Assembly: GCA_963579025.1 (NCBI GenBank)
Contig: CAUZFZ010000165.1
Coordinates: forward strand, 1-22,558
Source of the DNA: CAUZFZ01 sp963579025
Lineage (GTDB): Bacteria; Planctomycetota; Planctomycetia; Planctomycetales; Planctomycetaceae
Direction of reading: 5' to 3'
Length of the DNA: 22,558 nt
The notes below the pieces were generated by a model. The model worked only from the letters and a program-made list of their open reading frames with translations. It made no database searches and was not told where the DNA came from. A program made the translations under genes and the position numbers. Within the stretch, counting starts at the first letter, position 1, and each line of letters starts with the position of its first letter. Below, in pieces: positions 7,500-14,934 of the stretch.

Positions 7500-10400
7500 T
7501 CAGGTTCGGGCCGTTAAAGCCGCCTGCGGTTCGGGCGACGCGGTCGATTTATCGCTAAGCGGGCTCGAATCGAGACGTTCCCGATGTACGGCGCGCCAGG
7601 CCAGGGGAATGGCCAGCAGCGTAATCAGAGTCGCGCTCGTCAGACCGCCGATCACGACTCGGGCCATGGGCGCCTGCAACTCGCCGCCGTCGCCGAGTCC
7701 CAGCGCGATTGGCAACATCGCGAGCACTGTGGTCAACGTCGTCATTAGAATCGGTCGGAATCGACGTGTGGCTGCCTGTTTGGCGATCTCGTCAACACTG
7801 AGCCCGTCACCGCGGCGCTTGAGCTGGTTCATGTAGTCAATCAGCACAATCGCATTGTTGACGACGATCCCGGCCAGCATGATCAGCCCGATAAACGACT
7901 GCACATTCAGAGTCGTCCCAGTAGCCAGCATGATCCCGACGACGCCGATCGCTCCCAGCGGAAGCGAGATCAGAATCAGCAGCGGATCGCGGAATGACTC
8001 AAACTGAGAAGCCATCACCATGTACATCAGCAGCACGGCAATAATGAACCCACTGGTCAGGGCGGCGAAACTCTTCTGCTGATCTTCCCAATCGCCGCCA
8101 ACACGGACAGAGAAGCCGTCCACCGGCGGAAGACGTTGCAGCTCACGCTCAAGGTCCGCCGCGACGTCGCCGAGTGATCGGTCCTCGACACTTCCGCCGA
8201 CGTTCGTAACACGCTGTCGATTTCGGCGGTAAATCGCCGCGGACGATTCCCCCGGTGTGAAAGTGACCAGGTTCTTCAATGGAATGATTCGACCTTGCGG
8301 TGTGGCCACGCCGATCTGGTCCAGATCCTGAATCTGACCGCGATCGCTTTCTCGCAATCGCACCAGCACATTGAATTCATCGCCCTCTTCGCGGAAGACC
8401 GTTGACCGTGTCCCACGGATAGCTGTTTCCATCGTCTGAGAAATCGTGCTTACGCTGATGCCCAGCGAGTTTGCCTTGGCCCGGTCAATTCGCACGGACA
8501 CCTCGGGACGCCGATCGGACTTGTATGCTTCAACATTGATCAGTCCCGGGACACGGTTCATGGCTGCGACGATTCGATCGGTATACTCGTCGGCCGTCTT
8601 TGGATCGTGCCCGCGGATTTCCACATACAACCGATCCCTGTTCCGGCTGAAGGCCCGCGCCAGAAGCTGATCGTTCCGCACGCGAACCTTGATCTTCATC
8701 CCCGGAACCATGCCCACGCGATCGACCAGTTCTTTGCGAATCTCCTCGGCGCCGCGTTTTCGTTGGTCACGCCCGACGAGGTGGATACTGAACCAGGCTT
8801 CGTTCCACTCTTCGGAATCCTCAGCTTCGTCGCCAACGTAAGTCGCAATCGTCGTGGCTTCCGGAATCGCGTTCAGGATCGAGGCTTCGATCTTCTTCGA
8901 CTGTTCGTCCAGAGTTTCCGTCAGGATACCCGGCGCCATTTCGGCATCGACCATCAGCCGCCCGGCATCGGCGTTCGGAAGAAACTCCGTACCAATTCGC
9001 GGACAAAGACCGATCGAAATGCAAACCGCCAGAAATAACAGGACCGACACAATCAGCGGCGTCCGCATCGCGATTCCGAGGATCGCCCTGTACAGCCGCT
9101 CGACAAGCCCGAACAGGAACCCGTTGATGCCGTGAAACGTGGCCACCAGTCGCGTCGCCGGGTGCCTCACCGATTCACCGGTGTCCGACAGCCAGCGTGC
9201 GGTCAGCATGGGAGTCAGCGTCAAACTCGCGATCAGCGAACACATCAGCGAGAACGAGACGACTGCGGCCAGTTCGCGGAGCATGATGCCGGTTCGGTCA
9301 CTGATGAACAGCAGCGGCAGAAACACGACCAGCGTCGTCAGCGTGCTGGCCACGATGGCCGACGAAACTTCCTGAGTGCCCTCGATCGCTGCCGTGATGC
9401 GATCCACACCGTCTTCCCGTTTTCGAAAAATGCTCTCAATCACCACGATCGAGTTGTCGACCAGCAGCCCGATACCCAACGCCAGCCCACCGAACGAGAT
9501 CATGTTCAGTGAGAACCCGCTGAAGTAGATGAGCACAAACGTCGCCAGCACCGACAACGGCATCGTGATGGCGATTACGACTGTGCTTCGAAAGCTTCGC
9601 AGCACGACCAGCAGCACAATTACGGCCAGTCCCGTACCCAGCAACGCGGCCTCGCGGACGTTGCTGATAGCCTGTCGAATGTAGTCCGATTTGTCCGTGC
9701 GGACGGTGAGCTCGATATTCGGAAACGACTCATTGATTTCATCGACGACTTTCCGGATACCGTCACTGACTTCAATCGTGTTCGATCCGGACTGCCGATT
9801 GACGTACAGCAGCAGTCCGGGCACGCCGTTCACACGCGTGCGTTCGGTGCGTTCTTCCTCGCCGTCCACCACCGAACCGATATCGCGAATGTGGACCGCG
9901 CGACCAGACTGCTGCCGGACGACTGTGTCCTCGATCTGATCGAGCGTTGTGAATTCGCCGCGGCTGCGGACCAGCATCCGCAGGTGTCCCTCGTCCAGGT
10001 CACCGGCCGGCTGATTGACATTGTCGGATTCCAGTGCCGTCAAAACGTCGATGACGCTCATATTGAGCGATTCGAGTTTCTGGCGATCCAGGTCGACCTG
10101 AATCTCTCGCCGAGTCCCGCCGCGCACTCGGATGCGCGCGACTCCGTCCACCTGTTCAAGCAGTGGGGCAATACGATTTTCGGCCAGCAGCGTCGACTCG
10201 ACCGGCGGCAGATCCGTCTTCAGGCCGAGATACAGGATCGATTCATCGGACGAGTCGTATTTGCGGATATAGGGCGGTTCGATGCCTGGTGGCAAAGTGG
10301 GCCGCAGACGTTCCAGTCGAGCTCGAATATCCCCAACGGCCGAATCAAGTTCCGATCCCCAGGCAAACTCGACTCGCACGTTCGAGCTGCCCTCCATGCT

Positions 10401-10649
10401 CTGACTCGAAAGATCAATGACGCCCTGCACGGAACCGATTGCCTGTTCCATCGGGCGAGTGATCAGGGTCTCGATCTCTTCGGGCCCGGCACCGGGATAG
10501 AGCGTCGTGACCGAAATGATCGGCCAGTCGGTGTCGGGCATCAAATCGACGCGCAGCCGCGTGAGTGCCATCCAGCCAAGCAGGACAACAATCACCGAGG
10601 CCATCATCGTAGTGACAGGCCGATGCACGGCCAGGCGGGTCAGCAGCAT
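7500..10649 (-). CDS. RND-family efflux permease (HAE1-type)
   Basis: Proton-driven inner-membrane pump subunit of a tripartite efflux system. Its 1049-aa length matches AcrB-class proteins. TM1 lies at about residues 11-30, followed by a porter domain (PGAGPEEIETLITRPMEQAI at 52-71, and the NVRVEF strand), TM2-6 from about 335, then the second half repeating the same plan (EFLPNADAGRLMVD after TM7), with TM10 in GLIMLAGIVVNNAIVLIDYM. The proton relay motif in TM4 is GIGLLVDNSIVVIE: Asp398 is present, but the second Asp of AcrB is Asn399, and the TM10 Lys of AcrB is Asn. These variants occur in other HAE1 lineages. No membrane-fusion or outer-membrane partner is visible; the upstream neighbour is divergent, so partners must lie elsewhere. 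The start at 10649 has no clear Shine-Dalgarno. The substrate cannot be told. Confidence 0.92.
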   Translation of the reverse strand: MLLTRLAVHRPVTTMMASVIVVLLGWMALTRLRVDLMPDTDWPIISVTTLYPGAGPEEIETLITRPMEQAIGSVQGVIDLSSQSMEGSSNVRVEFAWGSELDSAVGDIRARLERLRPTLPPGIEPPYIRKYDSSDESILYLGLKTDLPPVESTLLAENRIAPLLEQVDGVARIRVRGGTRREIQVDLDRQKLESLNMSVIDVLTALESDNVNQPAGDLDEGHLRMLVRSRGEFTTLDQIEDTVVRQQSGRAVHIRDIGSVVDGEEERTERTRVNGVPGLLLYVNRQSGSNTIEVSDGIRKVVDEINESFPNIELTVRTDKSDYIRQAISNVREAALLGTGLAVIVLLVVLRSFRSTVVIAITMPLSVLATFVLIYFSGFSLNMISFGGLALGIGLLVDNSIVVIESIFRKREDGVDRITAAIEGTQEVSSAIVASTLTTLVVFLPLLFISDRTGIMLRELAAVVSFSLMCSLIASLTLTPMLTARWLSDTGESVRHPATRLVATFHGINGFLFGLVERLYRAILGIAMRTPLIVSVLLFLAVCISIGLCPRIGTEFLPNADAGRLMVDAEMAPGILTETLDEQSKKIEASILNAIPEATTIATYVGDEAEDSEEWNEAWFSIHLVGRDQRKRGAEEIRKELVDRVGMVPGMKIKVRVRNDQLLARAFSRNRDRLYVEIRGHDPKTADEYTDRIVAAMNRVPGLINVEAYKSDRRPEVSVRIDRAKANSLGISVSTISQTMETAIRGTRSTVFREEGDEFNVLVRLRESDRGQIQDLDQIGVATPQGRIIPLKNLVTFTPGESSAAIYRRNRQRVTNVGGSVEDRSLGDVAADLERELQRLPPVDGFSVRVGGDWEDQQKSFAALTSGFIIAVLLMYMVMASQFESFRDPLLILISLPLGAIGVVGIMLATGTTLNVQSFIGLIMLAGIVVNNAIVLIDYMNQLKRRGDGLSVDEIAKQAATRRFRPILMTTLTTVLAMLPIALGLGDGGELQAPMARVVIGGLTSATLITLLAIPLAWRAVHRERLDSSPLSDKSTASPEPQAALTART

Positions 10650-10768
10650 TGGGAGGTTTCAGGCGGGGCATTCAGGCAGCGGGATGGAACTCGAATTCCG
10701 AGCGTTGTCATTATAGGCAGATTTCCGGTTTATCCGGGAAACGATGGCGACGGAACGGGAGGATGGAT

Positions 10769-10798
10769 GGCTGGGGCTCGCATTGCTCGACCCCAGCC
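10769..10798. repeat. Solo palindromic repeat in divergent promoter region
   Basis: GGCTGGGG (10769-10776) and CCCCAGCC (10791-10798) form an 8-bp stem. The 30-nt block closely resembles the right inner arm of the MITE-like element at 16975-17007, so it looks like a decayed or solo copy of that family. It lies in the 306-nt gap between the divergent RND and FG-GAP protein genes. Confidence 0.55.
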
Positions 10799-10801
10799 TG
10801 G

Positions 10802-10840
10802 CAATGGAAAATGAGAATTGACAAATAACTAATGACAAAT
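10802..10840 (+). repeat. Degenerate heptamer tandem repeat (consensus AAATGAC)
   Basis: From 10802 the sequence reads in 7-nt steps CAATGGA, AAATGAG, AATTGAC, AAATAAC, TAATGAC, AAAT. Five and a half units match AAATGAC at most positions. The AT-rich block contrasts with its GC-rich surroundings and contains a TTGACA (10818-10823) that mimics a -35 box, without a convincing -10 at proper distance. Confidence 0.6.
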
Positions 10841-10955
10841 CGGCGTACCACATTCGTTCTGGTTCACCCAGGTTATGGCAGTTTGACAGCCTTCCGGTCG
10901 CTTCGCAGAATCCCGCCCCAGTCCGACTCGAACTCGTCGCAACGAAAGACGCAAT

Positions 10956-13900
10956 ATGGAAACTCGCCCGCAGCGGTCACTGCGTCCGTACCAGGTCGGC
11001 ATCCTGATTCTGATGGGGGCCGCAGGCCTGACGCCTTTTTTCATGTCTCAGCCAGCCAACGGACCGGACAACAACGGACCCGACATCGCGCCCAACCTGA
11101 CCGAGATCGTTGAACTGAAGAACATGGGTATCGCGATGCTCGAGAATCTGGATCTGGCCGATGCGGATGCGACGTTTGAAGCCATCGCCATGCGGGCTCC
11201 GGATGAACTGCTCGGGTTCCAGAATCTAGCGATCACGCTTCTGCTGCGATCGGCCGAGCTGGAGACCAGCCAGGATGCCCCGCCGGGCCAGAACTTGCAG
11301 GACAAAGCAGACGCTGGAACGCCACGGGACAACCCGGAAACGCTCGTGAAACGGACGACAGACGCCATCGCCAGGCTCCTGAAAGGCATGACCGATTCGA
11401 AGAGCCCGGAGAATTTTCAGCAGCCGGATGCATTCATGGTTGCCAGTCGATTCCGGCAGATGATCGGCGACGATCGCAAGGCGGTTGAGGACATCAAGTC
11501 CGCTCTCGAAATCGATGGGGATGACTCGGCGTTGTGGTACGAGCTGTACCGCGTGGCCAGTGCGTCCGACGACGAGGAGCTGAACAGTCAGGCGGGAGAC
11601 GCACTGCGAAACACCTGGCAACACGCTCCGGACAACCTGCATGTGATGCAGGAGTGGCTCAACTGGCAGGCGAAACAGGAAGACCCGCAGATTCGGCAGA
11701 CGTTCGAAGCAGCCCGTACCATGCTGGCTCCGCTTGTCGAGAAGATTCGAGTCTTCGGGCGACTGGATGTGAACGAGCTGATCGACCGCGGCATTGCGGG
11801 ACTGGACGAAAACGACTGGAAACCAGTCAAACAGAACGCGTTCTTCCTTAGCAATGTGCTGAAGCCGGAAGTTGCGAGGCAGAACGACGAGAAGCGAGTC
11901 AACCGGCACCTGCTGGAGTTTGTCGTTCACGATTTCAGTTCGCTGTACTACCAGCAGCATTCCGTGCCGAAGCCGAAATTCACGGCGGAGATTCCGGTCA
12001 CACTCGAACGCCAGTCGAGTGTTCCTGCCGATCTGACGTCCGCTGTTGCGATTCGCGCTATCGACTTCGATCTGGATTCGGACATCGAGCTGGTTGTGTT
12101 GCAGGATGCCCGAGTCTCAGTCTGGGCGCGGGATGAGTCTGGCGACTGGACCGAGACCGTGTCTGTCGATCTTCCGAGCGGGCAGCGCGGCATGTGTCTG
12201 TTTGATTTCGATCGCGACGCCGTCATGGTCGACGTGCCGGTTTCGGACGGTGAGGAACAGCAGCAGCAGCGTGCCGAAGCGGATCTCGACATCGTCGTCT
12301 ACGGGGCCGCCGGCGCGATGTTCCTCGAAAACCACCTCGACGAGGAATCTCACAAACGCACGCTGGTGTCGGTCGAACAGAACGAGCAGTTTCAGTCCGT
12401 TCAGGACGTGCTGTCCGGTCTGCCGGTCGACTTTGACCACGACGGCGACCTGGACCTGATCCTCTCAGCCGGGCAGGGCGTCAGTATCTGGCTGAACAGC
12501 GAGCAGCCGACGTTCGTGGCCCATTCGCAGTTCTCGGAACTGCCGTCGGCCGAGGCTCGCATCCATACGCTGCTGGCGGTCGACTGGAACCGCAACGTCT
12601 CAATCGACATCGTGTGCCTGGGCGAAGGAACGGCCGGTGTCCTCGAAAACCAGTTGCACGGGCAACTGCGCTGGAAGGAATTTCCCGACGATGCAGCCGC
12701 CATCAAATCGGCCGCCGCGATGGCTCTGATTGATGCGGATTCCAACTTCTCATGGGACCTGGTTACAGCCGGTGAGAAGTCGACACGATTCCATCCCACG
12801 ACGAATCCCGACGCCGGAGTGGTCCGCTTCCTCGAACCACAGGCGATCGCTGAACAACCCGCGGCCGGCTTGATGACGTGGGACTTTGACAATGATGGTT
12901 ATCTCGACGCCCTGACATGGCACGCGTCGACACTCACGACTTTTCGTGGTGGTCCATTGGGACACTTCCAGCCCGCGCCGGAACTGACCGTTGAGCTGCC
13001 ATCGGATGTTGTGGCGTGCGATGTCGCGGACATGGACGACGACGGCGACCTCGATCTGATCGTCGCGTGTGCGGAGTCCGTCGAACTGCTGTCCAATACT
13101 GGCGGCAACGCCAATCACTGGATCAACGTGCCGATTCGAGCTGACGAGGGTAAGCAGGCTCAGATGCCAAATCAGCGAGTGAACCTGCACGGCATTGGAA
13201 GCCTGATCGAACTCAACGCGGGCACATTGTGGCAGCCGCAGGTCGTGACCGGTCGCACGACTCACTTCGGGCTGGGGCAACGTGAGCTGGCGGAATCCGT
13301 GCGTGTTCTGTGGACCAATGGTGTTCCCGAACACGTTGTCAGTCCGAAGCACGCACAGGTCATCTGGCTGCAGCAGGACTTGAAAGGCTCGTGCCCGTAT
13401 CTCTACGCGTGGAACGGCAGGGAGTTCGTTTTCGTAACCGACTGCCTGTGGGCGGCACCGATCGGGCTGCAACTGGCAGACGGCGTACTCGCGCCGCCGC
13501 GCGAGTGGGAATATCTGAAGATCGATGGAAATCTGCTGCAGGAAGTCGACGGCGAGTATCGACTGCGAATGACCGAGGAGCTGTGGGAGATTGGCTACAT
13601 CGATTCCGTGCGTCTGCTGCGCATCGACCGGCCAGCCGACACGGCGATCTACTCAAATGAGAAAGTCGGCCCGCCTTCCGTCTCCGAGTTCAAGGTCCAC
13701 ACGGTGCACAATGCACGCACGCCGGTCGCTGCCCGAGATCAAAGAGGCCGTGACGTTCTGGCGAAGATCGCGCAGCGGGACGACGATTACCTGGCCTGCT
13801 TCGACCGTCGATTCAAGCAGGGGCTGACAGAACCTCATTTTCTGGAAGTCGACCTCGGCGAACTCGATGATCCGCAGCAGATCACGCTGTTTCTGACCGG

Positions 13901-14684
13901 CTGGATTCGGCCGACCGACACGTCGCTCAACATCGCGATTTCTCAACGCCCGGATTTGGAATCGACAGCTCCTCCGTCAGTGCATGTCCCGAACGAGAAC
14001 GGCGAATGGACGGAAGTGCGACCTTTCATGGGCTTTCCCGGCGGTAAGACCAAGACAATCGCTGTCGATTTGTCCGGCATCTTTCTCACGGACGATTACC
14101 GCGTGCGAATCGCCAGCACGATGGAGCTTTACTGGGACCATGCTTTCTTCACGGTCGACGAACAGCCGGTCGAGATTCGCACGACAGAAATGCCGTTGCA
14201 GTCGGCCAACCTGCGATATCGGGGTTTCTCCGCGAAAGTCCCGCATCCCGGACTCGGACCGGACGGCTACGACTACAGCCGTCTGACCACTGAGCCCAAA
14301 TGGCCACCGATGGAAGGCAGACTGACGGCGTACGGTGACGTCTTGAACCTAATCAGGCAGGCGGACAACCGCCAGGCACTGCTGGGTGCTGGAGACGAAC
14401 TGGATCTCCGCTTCCGCTCCGACGGACCCGAGTTACCCAGCGGCTGGACCAGCGACTTCATCCTGCACAATGTGGGCTGGGACAAAGACGCCGACCTGAA
14501 CACGGTTTTCGGACAGACAGTTGGCCCTCTCCCGTTCGCTGGCATGCAGGGCTACCCCGATCCCGCAGGTCCTGGTGACCGTCCACCATTTGCCGATCAG
14601 CGAAGAACACAGAACAGAGCCCGATTCTGGCGACGATTCTTCCATCCGGATCAGCAGTCACTGGTCTCATCTGGCAACCGGTAG
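10956..14684 (+). CDS. Membrane-anchored TPR / FG-GAP / ASPIC-UnbV protein
   Basis: A 1242-aa CRTAC1-like protein of unknown role, probably in the cell envelope. Residues 11-30 (YQVGILILMGAAGLTPFF) form a signal anchor. Residues about 45-290 are helical with TPR-like spacing (alanine/leucine pairs, QAGDALRNTWQHAPDN). Residues about 365-720 form FG-GAP/VCBS-type beta-propeller blades with calcium-loop motifs DFDHDGDLDLI (~491), DFDNDGYLDAL (~643) and DMDDDGDLDLI (~691). An ASPIC/UnbV domain follows at about 746-790 (GIGSLIELNAGT, THFGLGQ, VRVLWTNG). The remaining ~430 residues begin with SCPYLYAWNGREFVFVTD and are beta-rich, as in related large planctomycete and acidobacterial proteins. A run of four Gln at about 431-434 lies in an acidic insertion. 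The ATG at 10956 has only a weak Shine-Dalgarno; no better start precedes the anchor. Likely co-transcribed with the lipoprotein gene 250 nt downstream, unless the intervening repeat terminates. Confidence 0.85.
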   Translation: METRPQRSLRPYQVGILILMGAAGLTPFFMSQPANGPDNNGPDIAPNLTEIVELKNMGIAMLENLDLADADATFEAIAMRAPDELLGFQNLAITLLLRSAELETSQDAPPGQNLQDKADAGTPRDNPETLVKRTTDAIARLLKGMTDSKSPENFQQPDAFMVASRFRQMIGDDRKAVEDIKSALEIDGDDSALWYELYRVASASDDEELNSQAGDALRNTWQHAPDNLHVMQEWLNWQAKQEDPQIRQTFEAARTMLAPLVEKIRVFGRLDVNELIDRGIAGLDENDWKPVKQNAFFLSNVLKPEVARQNDEKRVNRHLLEFVVHDFSSLYYQQHSVPKPKFTAEIPVTLERQSSVPADLTSAVAIRAIDFDLDSDIELVVLQDARVSVWARDESGDWTETVSVDLPSGQRGMCLFDFDRDAVMVDVPVSDGEEQQQQRAEADLDIVVYGAAGAMFLENHLDEESHKRTLVSVEQNEQFQSVQDVLSGLPVDFDHDGDLDLILSAGQGVSIWLNSEQPTFVAHSQFSELPSAEARIHTLLAVDWNRNVSIDIVCLGEGTAGVLENQLHGQLRWKEFPDDAAAIKSAAAMALIDADSNFSWDLVTAGEKSTRFHPTTNPDAGVVRFLEPQAIAEQPAAGLMTWDFDNDGYLDALTWHASTLTTFRGGPLGHFQPAPELTVELPSDVVACDVADMDDDGDLDLIVACAESVELLSNTGGNANHWINVPIRADEGKQAQMPNQRVNLHGIGSLIELNAGTLWQPQVVTGRTTHFGLGQRELAESVRVLWTNGVPEHVVSPKHAQVIWLQQDLKGSCPYLYAWNGREFVFVTDCLWAAPIGLQLADGVLAPPREWEYLKIDGNLLQEVDGEYRLRMTEELWEIGYIDSVRLLRIDRPADTAIYSNEKVGPPSVSEFKVHTVHNARTPVAARDQRGRDVLAKIAQRDDDYLACFDRRFKQGLTEPHFLEVDLGELDDPQQITLFLTGWIRPTDTSLNIAISQRPDLESTAPPSVHVPNENGEWTEVRPFMGFPGGKTKTIAVDLSGIFLTDDYRVRIASTMELYWDHAFFTVDEQPVEIRTTEMPLQSANLRYRGFSAKVPHPGLGPDGYDYSRLTTEPKWPPMEGRLTAYGDVLNLIRQADNRQALLGAGDELDLRFRSDGPELPSGWTSDFILHNVGWDKDADLNTVFGQTVGPLPFAGMQGYPDPAGPGDRPPFADQRRTQNRARFWRRFFHPDQQSLVSSGNR

Positions 14685-14703
14685 TCACCGAGCGGCTGGC
14701 AGG

Positions 14704-14769
14704 GAGGGCGAGGCTCCCGCCGAGCCGCACGTATTCCGCGATCGGTGGCTCCGCCGGAGCCTCGCCCTC
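14704..14769. repeat. Palindromic repeat, 23-nt arms
   Basis: The left arm (14704-14726, GAGGGCGAGGCTCC then CGCCGAGCC) and right arm (14747-14769) are near-perfect reverse complements around a 20-nt loop; mismatches sit in the CCGCC/CGGCG centre. It starts 20 nt after the previous stop, so it could act as a terminator, but it resembles a dispersed repeat that in one frame reads REGEAPAEP. No other element is seen in 14685-14934. Confidence 0.75.
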
Positions 14770-14934
14770 ACCAAAAACATCGTCTGGAAGCGTCAACCGG
14801 TCCGTATTGACCGTATTCGGCGAATGTGCGACAAGCCCGCACCCCATTTCGGACTGGCGGTTCTACGCCGGTCCCCCACGTCGAGTTTCCCGCCTTTTCT
14901 GCGTCTCGCACACAACCTTCCATTCGAGCCTTTC

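Noticed and set aside
9891..10814. 307-aa plus-strand open frame
   Set aside because: It is antisense to the RND permease N-terminal half, with low-complexity Arg/Gln/His content and no domain.
10818..10823. TTGACA as a sigma-70 -35 box
   Set aside because: It arises from the heptamer repeat, and no acceptable -10 box lies about 17 nt downstream.
11226..11960. 244-aa minus-strand open frame
   Set aside because: It is antisense to the TPR region of the FG-GAP protein and has no recognisable fold.
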